Origin: Rhyacophila brunnea
Lineage: Eukaryota > Arthropoda > Insecta > Trichoptera > Rhyacophilidae
Direction: 5' to 3'
DNA: 64,000 bases
Assembly (NCBI GenBank): GCA_022495005.1
Contig: JAGYXB010000160.1
Location: 558,001 to 622,000, forward strand
This document shows, piece by piece, positions 11,041 through 22,133 of the stretch; the stretch's first letter is position 1, and every line of letters begins with the position of its first letter. Below the pieces are notes generated by a model. It worked only from the letters and a program-made list of their open reading frames with translations. It was not told the DNA's origin and searched no databases. The translations under genes and the position numbers were made by a program.

Positions 11041-12246
11041 CGGATTAAATCTGAAATTCGAGACACCCACCACGCACTCCGGCTCGTCGGCGTCCATCTA
11101 CCCTCCAAATTTTGTCGAAATCCGACTGCGCGTGTGGATTTTTATAAATAAAAACCGACGCGACGGTACATACAAACATCCAAAAATATTTTCGAAATTA
11201 TAGTAGGTATAGATATATATATGAAATCTAAATGTTAAGTCGAAGCAAATTTTAAAGGTGTCATAACGATATAATGATGATATGACAGAAAGAATGTATA
11301 CAGGCTTCTTCTATTTATAGTTTAAAAAAAATGGTTTGCTACTTATGGATGTACACACTTGTAGCATGTTAAATTAATTGACAATTATATATTATGTCCA
11401 GGCGTCAGTGTTAAATTTAGAATGTTCCAGTTCAAGAAGATTTATTTGCGATAATAAGGTATCATTTTTATTGTTATTATGATAAGATAACAATCCTCTG
11501 GCATCATCAAAACCTATCATCACATCATTATACGGAAGTATTGTTGTGAATTTAATATCTTCTAGTGCTGTGGCTTTCAAACCTTTTCGTCTAGAGGCGC
11601 CCCTTTTGAGTAAATCTATATTATATTTGTTAACGGCGGACTAGTGAAATGGATTAGCCGGCTATTCTCTAAATAGATTCTCAAATTTTGGAATCAATCC
11701 GCCCAGCGTTGTCAATTTAGTGTTTTTCATGCCAGATCTAGATACATACGTAATGCTGGTAGGTCGGTAGGTACCTATTTTAGTAGCGTGAGAAGAGCGA
11801 GTTAGAGAGAGAGTTATAGGATTACACATTAAACATCTATTTTCCATAGTGTCAAATTATAGCAAACTCGGTAAGGAGCTGACCTCAATAATAAATTCTG
11901 CATATCCGTTTGTCACTTCGTCAGTCATCCGTTGACGCAAACGCCAGATAAAATGCTGACTCGTTATTTCGACAAAAAAAAATATTATTTTGATTGTATA
12001 ATTAGCGAATTATAATTTATCGGAAATGCCACTCGAATATAATATTATGTTTCCTGTCTGTTACTATCTCAATCGCCGTATCGTCCCGCACAACATCTCA
12101 TTGTACCGAGATTCGGACCTCGGAGCATCACGTATGTATTTGATTTCGTACGTATCTACTTGATTCGCGCCAGTAACTAACATGCTCATAGCTTAATTGG
12201 AAAAGCATAGGTACTTCTATTTTATCGTATTTTTTTAATGTATATT
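11041..12246. other. Unassigned
   Basis: There are short open frames near 11392-11580 and 11662-11847 on the minus strand without recognisable domains. No element ends were found. Confidence 0.35.
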
Positions 12247-12757
12247 TGATGAAATTGTTCGCAGAGTTAAGCTAGGCTGGAGTGCTTTTGACCGCCTGAA
12301 TAATGTCTTCAAAAGTGACCTTCCACTGTGCCTAAAGCGCGAAGTGTTCAACCAGTGTGTGCTTTACACGAAACATGGACATAAAAGAGACATCCAGAAA
12401 CTTAAAATAGCACAACTTGATATGGATAGGTGCATGCTGGGCTTACCGCGAAAGGACAAAAAGAGGAATGAGTGGATAAGGAAGCAGACAAGGGTTTGCG
12501 ATTTAATGTTCATTAAAAGCCTCAGCTGGACACATAGCTCGAAGAAGAGACAATCGTTGGACAAATTTAGTCATCCAGTGGTATCCTAGAGGTACAAAAC
12601 GTCCGCAAGGTACACCTAGAGGCCACTAGTTCGATGAAATGATAAAGTTCTACGGACGTACGTGGCAGTGCAACGCAACAAGACCGAGAGAAGCGGAAGC
12701 AGCTTGAAGAAGCCTTCATCCAGCAGTGGATAGATCCAGGCTGATGATGATGCTGAT
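12247..12757 (+). pseudogene. RTE-type LINE, C-terminal fragment
   Basis: The translation reads LGWSAFDRLNNVFKSDLPLC, then MDRCMLGLPRKDKKRNEW and RKQTRVCD. The later parts continue in other frames to the CAGCAGTGGATAGAT end and an (ATG)n-like tail. A block corresponding to the YGCETW motif is shortened. About 11 bases are missing from the WAGHIARR region compared with the sister copy at 32625, which shifts the frame. It is a dead 5'-truncated insertion. Confidence 0.8.
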
Positions 12758-13044
12758 ATGTACCGCCGTAAAAGGATATAGGTTAAGTGCGCTAACACGA
12801 AACTTGACTAACAAAAAAGATTTTTTTCAATACTAATTTAATAAATAGTTTTGACTGCAAAAAAACCTGTTTATCACCGTAGCGCCGGGCGATAACGATA
12901 CAAGAATGCAAATCAATTATTATTTATTGGATTTTTTTAAATACGTGGATACTTATAAATTACTTACAAAACATTTACGTTGGACTCTTTAGAGACAAAA
13001 CAGAGACTTCAATAGAAAATGATAAAACAAAATACGACTATTAA

Positions 13045-13795
13045 TTAAGTATTTTTTTTATTCAACTAATAATTCACAAGATTTAAGGCTATACCTCAGC
13101 TGAGGCATGGTCTAAAAAGATCGTGACTAGGCGATGCGCGGATTGTGCAAATGACGCGAGCCGAACGAAATATAATTTGTCATAAAAATTCAACATGCGT
13201 CCTTTTTATGTTATGTTTATTATTATATTCGTAATAATAATAGTATTTTCATTGACATGTTTTCTTTTTCAAGTACACGCGGAACGTTTTTTAGTCATCT
13301 TTACACGATTTAAGAATATATTCCCCCGACGCCATCACAAAACAAATTGACGTGCAAACACGTAGACTATCGCTCTCCGAATGGCAACGCGGCCGAAATT
13401 TCGTTCCACATACAGTTGAAAATTATTTGCTGTTTCACTTATGTACGCTCTTAAAAATGTAACATTCTAATTATTGAACATACATGATTTTGAAAACACT
13501 GATGAGAAAATATATTATAGCCAATAGAAAAAATCTTTTTGAAAAACCTGCATCTCTCCGGTATCGCGCCCACGCACATAGACAACTATGTCAAAGGATT
13601 CATACTTAATTGCGATAAATTTGAACTAATGGCTTTTAATATTCACTGAAGCGCTTTCCAAATTGAGCTACTATTGGCGATCGGCTTTTGTATTTTAAAT
13701 CAGAGTAGGTATTACTTTAATTACTAACCGACGTCACGGATCACTCTAATATTTTTTGTTGTAACTTACTTGAACTTGCTAACAATATTGAATGC
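13045..13795 (-). repeat. tRNA-like-bearing repeat, interrupted by a TTAA MITE
   Basis: It begins in the TTCAACTAATAATTCACAAG border, continues after the MITE with TGTAACATTCTAATTATTGA, then carries a shortened tRNA-like segment (about 13545-13600). A body follows, with TTGAGCTACTATTGGCGATC, ACCGACGTCACGGATC and ACTTGAACTTGCTA. Relatives are at 25239-26480, 48484-48672 and 56345-56870. About 25 bp of the tRNA-like T-arm is missing here. Confidence 0.75.
13087..13450 (-). mobile_element. TTAA-flanked MITE, copy 1
   Basis: A 364-bp element is flanked by TTAA at 13083-13086 and 13451-13454. Its left end GGCTATACCTCAGCTGAGGC and right end (GAGCGTACATAAGTGAAAC from the right) are imperfect inverse repeats. 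The host repeat without the insertion reads CAAGATTTAAGAATGTACCA at 25681, so the empty site proves duplication of TTAA. TTAA is the target of piggyBac and Kolobok transposases. No coding capacity. Confidence 0.9.
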
Positions 13796-14056
13796 GCGCT
13801 TCGTTTACTTGACAAACTTGATGTATTTTATACCTAACTATTGAAACTAACATAAATTCTTCAATATATGTTTATGTTTATCTCATATGTATCCACACTC
13901 AAGAATTAAATCCTAATTCAGCCTCATTTAGAAGGCCAACCCCTATGTCTATGACCCATGCTTCAAACAGTAATAAACATTAAAGTAATATTAATAATAT
14001 TAATACTATCGACCGAAGGTACTTGATAGAATTTGGATTAGGGTCTTGACGATATA

Positions 14057-14196
14057 TCATCATCAGCCGGGGTCAATCCACTGCTGGATGAAGGCCTCCC
14101 CAAGTTTCTTCCAACTCTCTCGGTCCTGTGTCGTTCGCTGCCACATATTTCCGCCGAACATTATCAGTTCGTCAATTCAGCGGCTTTTAGGGTGAC
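14057..14196 (-). pseudogene. RTE LINE 3' end, sense part of a twin-primed insertion
   Basis: On the minus strand the sequence reads from the AAAAGCCGCTGAATTGACGA block through GGAGGCCTTCATCCAGCAGT to a (GATGAT) tail at 14057. It forms the 3' part of the same LINE whose more 5' part lies inverted at 14194-14820. Confidence 0.8.
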
Positions 14197-14820
14197 CCTA
14201 ATATTCTCACGAGACCCGAAGGACCTCCAAGGTAGAATGCAAGAACTCGAGGACTCGCGTCAAACGGTCGGCCTAAAGATAAATGTCTGAGACAAAAGTG
14301 ATGAGGAACTGTTTTTAGAATCCTGCGATTATCTGCATTAATGGCACCCAACTCGAGCAAGTCAGCAGCTACGTCTATCTCGGACAGCAGGTGCCCATAG
14401 ACGAAAGCATGCACGATGAAATTGCTCGCAGAACAAAGCTGGAATGGAGTGCTTTCGGACGTCTAAATAGCATCTTCAAGAATGACCTACCATTATGTCT
14501 TAAGCGTAGGGTGTACACCCAATGTGTGCTGGCCGTGCTCACGTATGGCTGCGAGACGTGGACCCTCAACACGAGAGATGTCCAAAGGCTAAGAGTCGCA
14601 CAGCGAGGCATGGAGATGTGTATGTTGGGCATCACGCGAAAGGACCGTAAGAGAAACGAATGGGTTAGGAAGCAGACAGGAGTATGCGATGTAACAGCTG
14701 AAATGGAGATGGGCGGGGCACATTGCTCGTCGAAAGGACGACCGCTGGATAAATGCCGTCATCTAATGGTACCCAAGGGGCACGAAACGGCCACAGGGTC
14801 GCCCTAAAAGCCGCTGGATA
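14194..14820 (+). pseudogene. RTE LINE internal segment, inverted part of a twin-primed insertion
   Basis: On the plus strand the frame opens with TLIFSRDPKDLQ and VGLKIN from the reverse-transcriptase domain. A 138-codon frame follows (14391-14807), with EWSAFGRLNSIFKNDLPLC, VLTYGCETWTLN, MEMCMLGITRKDRKRNEW and RKQTGVCD. A frameshift then lies in the WAGHIARR block. It stops at GCCCTAAAAGCCGCTGGATA, the very LINE position where the minus segment begins. The two segments therefore come from one RNA. GATATA occurs at 14051 and 14817 and may be the target duplication. Confidence 0.8.
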
Positions 14821-14822
14821 TA

Positions 14823-15524
14823 GCAAGGCCTGAACAAAAACGATGCATGAGTGCGAGTGAGAAAGTATTCGGCACCCTTATAATCTCTGCGACATGCGCT
14901 AGAGTAAGATAAAAGGTCTACATATTTTTAAGTTGGTTTCCAAAAATATCGCCGGCAAATAGTGCCGAATCGCTTCACGTAGCGTGTTGTTCGTGTTGCT
15001 AAATTTGCTATTTTTTGTGTTAAACATAAAGTCAGTGGTAAATATTTTTAGTTAATTAAGTAGGAAAGGTGGTTCTGCATGTTGTATTAAAATATGGTAG
15101 CCGTACTGATAAGCAAGAAGATGGTATTACGTTTCATAGGTAAGTTGATACATGTTCGTGACAATTTATTTGTATATTATTATTTATTTTAATATCAGTG
15201 ACCTAGTGTTTCTTTAAAATAGTTTACATTATGGATATATTTACCTAATTGGTTGCATTTTGATCGCTTAAAAATACTATATAACGTAAAAAAACAGAAA
15301 ATTATATTTTAATTCTGAGCGTCTAGTGCGAGCACTTTAGGCGAGCACTAGCGAAATGGTCTATGGTCTCGAACATTTATAGGCGAATGCGTTCGCTCGC
15401 CCACAAACCAAACGCACGGCACGTAGCTTCATTTAGCAATGCAACGGGTGGCGTCTATATGTATCTATAGTCTATGCGCTGGATTGACGATAATACGCCA
15501 ATTTATTGTATTATTAGTGATAGG
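14823..15524. other. Unassigned
   Basis: No motif recognised; AT-rich with a moderately GC-rich stretch at 15320-15470. Confidence 0.35.
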
Positions 15525-15775
15525 GATTTTTTACAAACACTTCAACTATTCATAATTTGTTGGTTATATTTTTATTGTGATCCTTGTCTTAATACCTATT
15601 GTATTGTATTAATTTATAATATAAGTTAGAATTAATTGTATTTGTTGTGAGTGTGTATTTACCTTTTGGCGAGAGCACATAGTGCCTGAAGATGGCGAAT
15701 CGCAAAAAACGGCTCATATAATAATATGTACAATAGTACAAAACTTAAATCCATTATAATTTAACCCAATGCTTA
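15525..15775 (+). repeat. Dispersed repeat, mate at 30495-30690
   Basis: CCTTTTGGCGAGAGCACATA, GTGCCTGAAGAT and AGTACAAAACTTAAATCCAT are shared, in reverse orientation, with 30495-30690. No coding sequence or target duplication was identified. Confidence 0.65.
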
Positions 15776-16427
15776 CGGGCCCTTTTAATTTATTAATTTT
15801 GTAATTAACGTGTTAATTTGCATTTGAAAAGTAATTATCAAAAACACATTTTTGTGCGGCCCGTTTTCTTGTAATAGCAATCATTAAATCTTAGAATAGG
15901 GTCATTTAAGAAACAAACTTATTTTTTACAGAATCCTGAAAACAGTTATCCAGAATAAGTCCGTTTTTACTTAACTAGGTTACCTATCCACTGAAATCCC
16001 TTTAATCTCCAATTCTTTAAATAATACACAAAAATTGTCGTCATATCGACTGAATATAGTAAGCCATTCCTTTCGCCATTAAAGGTCCTCAATACACACG
16101 CTTCAAAAGGTTTCAATTTCATGCATTTTATTACTGTGGCAATCGCGCGGTTCATTAAAAGGGAAACCCCCCCGCGAGCGGCGTTTCGAAGTGTATCATT
16201 TTCATTTAATATCGAGAGCTTTAAGCCCGCCCAAGTGGCAGTGGAGCGACGCCGATGCCACCTGTCGGAGATGGCACATATAATATTATATATATAGACA
16301 GAGTGGCAACACTGCCACGCGTTTTCAAAATGTGGTAATACGCGCGCTTTTCATGAGGGCCGGTTTCGAGGAAACCCCTGAAAATGGGCAGTGCAACGTT
16401 TACAGTAAAACAATCACGTTTAAAATA
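15776..16427. other. Unassigned
   Basis: Contains a GC-richer stretch (16160-16400) with no known motif. Confidence 0.35.
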
Positions 16428-16878
16428 AATAATTACAAGATAAAAAGATTTTTTTATATACAACGTTTTTAAATTTTCTGGTCAAGTATATAAACTTGAC
16501 TTGACTAGCTTAAACGATCAAAAAAAAATGTACTTGATAGAAATAATACTGAAATCTCATTTTGAAATTTCATATTGATTCCCATAGTAACGCACGTATA
16601 TATTAATAATTTAGCTGCTAATACCGCAGACCCCTAGCAACCATTAAGTGTGTCGAAATAACTTTTCATACAAAACAGAATTAACTGAAAATGAATTCAA
16701 TTCTACTTTAAAATGGCTAAAAGTATTAAAAGAATGCATTGGCATCGTGTTCTGATATATTCTAAAAGTTTCAAATGTCTAGCTAGTCGAGAAGTTAGTT
16801 AAACATCGATTGCAAGATTTGTACTGGATAAACAACCACCGGACAAATAAGAATACGAGCTAATAAAAACGTTGTAAA
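16428..16878 (+). mobile_element. TTACAA-ended repeat, copy 2
   Basis: Same ends and landmarks as copy 1. An open frame of 29 codons (16713-16802) starting MAKSIKRMHWHR is present, but it is broken in other copies. Confidence 0.75.
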
Positions 16879-16961
16879 ATGATCTGACGTTTATGTGATG
16901 GAACCAACTTAACACAGTTAGTGCTCAAAACACGCCTGGCGTGTGGCCATTAGATGCATAT

Positions 16962-17076
16962 ACATTCACTGCTGATCAGTTAATTACCACATTTAATTAT
17001 CATCATAATTGCTACATGCCTTGCCTGTCTTGAGCAGTGACCGAGTTGTGGTAATTAACTGGTCAGCAGTGAATGT
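16962..17076. repeat. 29-bp inverted repeat with 57-bp loop
   Basis: ACATTCACTGCTGATCAGTT at 16962, continuing to 16990, is matched by its reverse complement at 17048-17076 with one mismatch. Related but decayed wording occurs at about 23735-23850. It may be a small MITE or the core of one. Confidence 0.8.
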
Positions 17077-17164
17077 GAAAAAACAATAATAAGGTTATAA
17101 AAACAAAGCGTTTATATATTATAAGTATCGCTTATATAAGCAATAACGAATGTTTTTTTAAAAT

Positions 17165-17335
17165 CGCGGTCGAGCCTAAGATCATAATATGGGCCTCCAA
17201 AGAGTGGAGGTTAGCCACTTGCTCAACCTATTGGTCATTGAAAAAAAGCATGTTAATTTACCAGACCCCTGATTCGAACCTGGGACCAACGACGTTATAG
17301 GCCTGATGCGTAACTGTTCGCCCATCTTGGGCGAA
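17165..17335 (-). mobile_element. tRNA-derived SINE, copy C (internally deleted)
   Basis: It retains the tRNA-like head (17265-17330, with GGTTCGAATCAGG) and the GCCTCCAAAGAGTGGAGGTT body end, but lacks most of the middle. Confidence 0.7.
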
Positions 17336-17639
17336 CTCGACAGATTAGTAGTATTAAATGTCTTAATATATTATTCACCTCTAGATTAACAACAATATTT
17401 TGTCAACAGACGCCATTTCATTGCCATGTCAATAAAAAATATACGAATTATAAAGTTTACATTAATTCATAATTATTATCCAATATCTATATTGTTCAGT
17501 TTTCATACTTTTATCATTATATGATAAAAAAATATATACTTCTCGAATTTTCAAAAAAAAACTGATTGCGGAATGCAGTGTTTCCTCACACATTGAGATT
17601 GTCGCAAATGTCATTTTATTTTGATATATTATGCATGGA

Positions 17640-17880
17640 TTCTGGGTTACATGTAAATTGTACTTCAACATTTCACCGTGGCACAGTTCGTCGTGAGAAT
17701 TCTTATCGGAAAGAGACGACTGTACACTATACGGTCTCCAATTTCATTAGATTCGATATTAACATTAAATCAATTTTTTATAGCTGATTTTGGCAAACTT
17801 CATAAATTATTAATTAAAAAAAAAATATTTTCAAATATTAAACCAATCCACTCCCGGGCAGCGCCGGGTGATACTGCTAG
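17640..17880 (+). mobile_element. Helitron-like non-autonomous element, 3' end
   Basis: The right end carries a GC-rich hairpin, CCCGGGCAGCGCCGGG, followed a few bases later by CTAG and then T. Helitrons end in CTRR (usually CTAG) after such a hairpin and insert between A and T without duplicating the target. The left part belongs to the TTACATGTAAATT repeat. The 5' terminus is not defined. Confidence 0.6.
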
Positions 17881-17924
17881 TAACATAATAATATATTCCA
17901 CGCCGAAGATCAAAAACATCAAAA

Positions 17925-18130
17925 CAAGACGCCACTGGTGTCGCCCGCAAAATAAATCCCGTCCACTAATGGCGTCCCCGCGAGCGTCGAGCTTTCCTCT
18001 CATTTCGCACCCATTGTGATGGCGCCGTCTCCATGGCGACGCTCTCAGGCGGCGGTGGCTTTCCCGACGGCGCTTTTCATTCAATTTTCCGCGGCCGGAG
18101 AGAATCCACGAGGAGAGGGATAGAGGGGGA
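17925..18130. other. GC-rich segment of unknown origin
   Basis: This segment contains many CpG and GGCGGC-like words in an AT-rich setting. An open frame crosses it on each strand without a recognised domain. It could be a promoter-proximal or conserved non-coding segment, but nothing in the sequence decides this. Confidence 0.3.
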
Positions 18131-18334
18131 CAATATACGAATGACTTTTAAATAATATCGCACGAGATACAGGTTGGTTTCTTATGAATCCATTTCGCTT
18201 CGTTAACTATCGCGTTATTATATTTCGTTTCGTGTTATATTATAATTATACGTATTATTACACAAAATATATCACATAAGATCTTTTGTTACTTTTTAAT
18301 ACGACTGATGGAATATATCTCTATTCCTTGGTGG

Positions 18335-19376
18335 CAGTGGCGAAGTGTGGAGGTAGGCTGTTAAGATCCGCCATAAATAGTGAACACTAAATTTTATCCG
18401 TTAATTTTATCCTGTTGGTTAGTTTTTAAAATTCAATTAAACCCTGCGAAAACCAACCCATAATCGATCATAGTCAAAATAATTACAAGATAAATAGAAC
18501 TTTTTATATACAAAGTTTTTAAATTTTCTGTAGAATTATTATGCTCAATATGCTCAAACTTGATCTTGATATGAAGTAAATAAAAAACAAACAAACAAAC
18601 AAACAAATATAGAATACTGAAATTTTATTTTGATTTCCATAGTAACGCACGCATATATTAATAATTTAGTTGCTAGGACCACCCCCTTAGCAACCAATAA
18701 TAGTCTTTTACTTTTTACGGATTTTTCTGAAATAACTTTCCATACAAAACAGAATTAACTGAAAATGAATTCAATTCTACTTAAATATGGCTAAAAGTAT
18801 GAAAAGAATGCATTGGCATCGTGTTCTGATATATTCTAAAAGTTTCAAATGTCTAGCTAGTCGAGAAATTAGTTAAAAATCGATTGCAAGATTTGTACTG
18901 GATAAACAACCACCGGACAAACAAGAATACGAGCTAATAAAAACGTTGTAAAAATAAAATACTCGTCTATCTATAAAATATCGAAAATTATGCAATTAAA
19001 TCATACATAACTTTGAATATCTTTAGATAGAATACCTAATATTGTTTTATCTATTAAGTATAGTTTGGTTTAGGCAGGGCTTAATAAATTGAAAATATGA
19101 ACTAACAATATGCGTGTAATATGTACCTATTCTTAATCCAACGAAAACAAATAAGTATGAATGAAAAAGTGTGCATAATTTTGTCGTATGGCCCAAAATA
19201 TACCAAACCTATTATGGTTTGATTTAGGCAGGGTTTAGTTGATTTTTTTAAAACTAACCAACACCATCTGTAAATTGTAGTCTTAGTTCAATAAAAGCAA
19301 ATAAGTATTACTAACAAATTTTAATGTGCACTATTTATGGCGGATCTTAACAGCCCAACTCTACCCTTCGCTACTG
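18335..19376 (+). mobile_element. Palindromic hAT MITE (CAGTGGCGAAGKGTGG), copy 1
   Basis: Starts CAGTGGCGAAGTGTGG and ends with the inverse, flanked by CTTGGTGG on both sides (18327-18334 and 19377-19384). The 8-bp duplication fits hAT. A TTACAA-ended repeat is inserted at 18478-18952. Without it the element is about 570 bp and nearly palindromic. Confidence 0.9.
18478..18952 (+). mobile_element. TTACAA-ended repeat, copy 3, nested in a hAT MITE
   Basis: It interrupts the hAT sequence between AATCATAGTCAAAA and ATACTCGTC, which are contiguous in the sister hAT copy at 29298. It carries an (ACAA)n run at about 18586-18606. Confidence 0.8.
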
Positions 19377-19434
19377 CTTGGTGGAATTTAAAACACCCCA
19401 GATAGCAATTATTAGCATGAATAGTTCTATATAG

Positions 19435-20016
19435 CAGTGGCGAAGGGTGGAGGTAGGCTGTTAAGATTCGCTATAAATAGTGCACACTAAACTTTGTTAG
19501 TCATATGTAATTGTTTTTTTTGAGCTAATACTACAATTTACAGATTGTGTTAGTAAGTTTTTAAAAATCAATTAAACCCTGCCTAAACGAAACCATAATA
19601 GATTTGGTCTAATTTGGGCGATACGACAAAATTGTGCACACTTTTTCATTCATAGTTATTTGTTTTCGTTAGATTAAAACTACATATTAACATATTGTTG
19701 GTTCATTTTTTTAATTCATTAAGCCCTGCGTAAACCAAACTATAATAAATAAAAAATATTATTCTATCTATAAAATACTCAAAGTTATGTATGATTTAAT
19801 TGCATAATTTTAGATATTTTATAGATAGACATGTATTTTTTGACTATTATCTATTATGGCTTGGTTTCTCAGGGTTTAATTGAATTTTAAAATTTAACCA
19901 ACACTATCTGTAAATTGTAGTCTTATTTCAATGAAAACAAATATGTATGTCTGAAAAAGTTTAATGTGCACTATTTATGGCGTATCTTAACAGCCTACCT
20001 CCACCCTTCGCCACTG
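19435..20016 (+). mobile_element. Palindromic hAT MITE, copy 2 (complete)
   Basis: A 582-bp copy is flanked by a perfect CTATATAG duplication (19427-19434 and 20017-20024). The two halves are imperfect inverse copies of each other. Paired words include ATTTACAGATTGTGTTAGTA against CTAACCAACACTATCTGTAAAT-type sequence, and CCCTGCCTAAACGAAACC against its inverse. No coding sequence. Confidence 0.92.
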
Positions 20017-20154
20017 CTATATAGATACTATCCAACTGACTTTCTCTAAAGTATGCTTACGTTTATATACACTTCCCAGATAACTATCTTAGAAATCAAA
20101 AGCATCCGTCGTTTGTTCTGCCAAAACTGCAGAACTATCTATGGTAACTGCCAA

Positions 20155-20570
20155 TGGTTGCATGTAAATTGTACGTAAAACATTTCACTGGTGCCACAGT
20201 TCACTGTGAGCTTTCTTATCGGCAAGAGATGACCGTATACTATTCGGTCTCCAATTTTATTAGATTCAATTTTCATAGCTGATTTTGGCAAAATTCATGA
20301 ATTCAAAAATGAAAACCTAACCTAACCTAACAAATAATCCAGTGTATCGGCTATTTTCAAAATTTATTTGCTGGTGGCTTCTTGTAAAGTGTAAACCGAC
20401 AAGAGCTGTGTTTTATTTAGACATGGATTTGATGTCAGTACTATACGACCTACAGAGGTAGGACGGTCTTTAGTATACGGCCATATATTTCCGATACAAC
20501 ATTTCACGGCGAACAAGTTTCCGGACACGCTTGCGAATTGGGACGACAACAACCGAGTTCAAACAAATCG
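20155..20570 (+). repeat. TTACATGTAAATT dispersed repeat, long version
   Basis: Collinear with 53605-54000, including AGTGTAAACCGAC, GTACTATACGAC, GGACGGTCTT and ACGGCCATATATTT. It carries CCTAACCTAACCTAAC at 20315-20330, where the sister copy has only CCTAACCTCATC. Confidence 0.7.
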
Positions 20571-21599
20571 CTTCGGATATTGACACATCCCACTTACGTG
20601 AGGTGAGTTAAGGTAGAGTTGTCATATTAGTTTTTTTTTAAATACAGTTCACATAGTGTGCTTCTATGTAGATACATTTTTACTCATTTTATGTTTTAAA
20701 ATAATTAAAAATAATAAATCTTTTATTTAAATATTGTTAGAATTTTGTTTTTATGTCACGTTGTGATCGCTTTTGTCATTTTCGTTCTAGGTATGGAAAA
20801 AAATTATTTGTCTGATATATGGACAGATAGCTTTATAGATACGGAGCACTCACTAGGACAGTGAAAGAAGTGAATTCGAATTCCAATCGGCCCTATAAAA
20901 AATCACATATTATGTTAATCGTAATTGACCTCGCCGGGAATCGTACCCTGGTGTGAAGAGGTAGTGGCTTACTCAGTAGACTAAATCTTTCTGTTTATCT
21001 TTCACCATGAAAAGAAAAAGAAATATTAAAATAAACGTAGATAAAATTATTCCTTTATATACCTACAAGACGTTATCAAGCGATATTTCATTACGAATTT
21101 ATAAATTCTCCCACTGGTATCTCAACAGGTAGGCACCACTTATACGCAAATCCAATAAACCCCGCCCCGTCTTTTTGCACCCTCTCTAGCTTTTCTTTAT
21201 ACAAGGGTGTGTATTCAACGTGACATGAAAATCTATGCATAGAAATATACATATTGTCGACTTCAACTAGGAAAAATTCATGGAAACTTTAAACCAAAAA
21301 TAATAAATAAGTACAAAATTGATTGCTCCATTTACAACTTTACCAAGTTTGAAACGAGAGAATTTTTTAATTGCTTTTAGTTCATGACCTGGATAATTGT
21401 TTAGATATCATATACAATAATTTAAAATAGGACAAAATAATGAGCTAATTGTTATACGAATTAATTGGTGTATATTTGACGTTTAATTAATATCAATCAA
21501 ACTAAATACAATAATAATTGTAAAAAATAATTTTAATTATTTCGTGAACTACAATTAATTTTCATATGTAATTGATTAAATTAGACTATATAGCGGCAT
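20571..21599. other. Unassigned, with one tRNA-like remnant on the minus strand
   Basis: At about 20926-20995 the minus strand has a T-arm-like CCAGGGTACGATTCCCGG and a GCGAGGTCA flank. It resembles the tRNA-like sequences at 59554 and 41385 and is probably a decayed SINE head. Nothing else was recognised. Confidence 0.35.
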
Positions 21600-22030
21600 G
21601 ACTTCAAAAAGAGACCCATAGATGGCGCTGCCTATGTAGACGGATTAAGATTTAATTCTATGTTGACTCCGTAATTGATATCTCTCGCAGTCTTACAGCC
21701 AGTCAGCTTAGTCTGATTAGCTCTGACCCTTTTGATCACACAGGTCCTCTATTTTGAAATCAATCACCATACACTATCAATATTCGTTGTTAGGGATAAG
21801 CGTGGTCTCTAGTTGGCAAATGTGATACCTACCAGAACTGAACTAATTCTTTGGCAAGTTCATTCGGTTATTTGGTCGAGCGAGTCATCGTATCTTGTTA
21901 ATCTGTTTTCGTGTACCGTTTGAAGTATTTTTTGTTATTGTTGATTAATCTGTGAATTCGGAATAAATACTAAGACCGGAAGTGTTTCTAAATTATAAAT
22001 AGATACTATAACTGGCGACCAACGTGGGCC
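21600..22030 (+). mobile_element. Possible 5' LTR with tRNA-Lys-like primer site
   Basis: TGGCGACCAACGTGGGCC at 22013-22030 is a two-mismatch version of the primer-binding site complementary to the 3' end of insect tRNA-Lys. It follows a GGAATAAATACTAAG stretch, like the R-U5 end of an LTR. The left LTR end is not defined, and no gag or pol sequence follows. A TTAA MITE lies about 100 bp downstream. Confidence 0.35.
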
Positions 22031-22133
22031 CAAAGTGTTTATATGTTATAAATAAATAAAAAAACATCTTATAACCAGCATTTTAAAATAATTATTATAC
22101 GTAATTTCACTCTCGGAAAGTCTTATTTCTTAA

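Noticed and set aside
13498..13520. CTGATGAG word recalling a hammerhead ribozyme core
   Set aside because: Sister repeats read CTTCTGAG at this place, and no matching stems or GAAA core were found.
16713..16802. A 29-codon frame inside the TTACAA repeat, similar in copy 3
   Set aside because: It is frameshifted in copy 4 and lacks the start codon in copy 1, so there is no sign of coding constraint.
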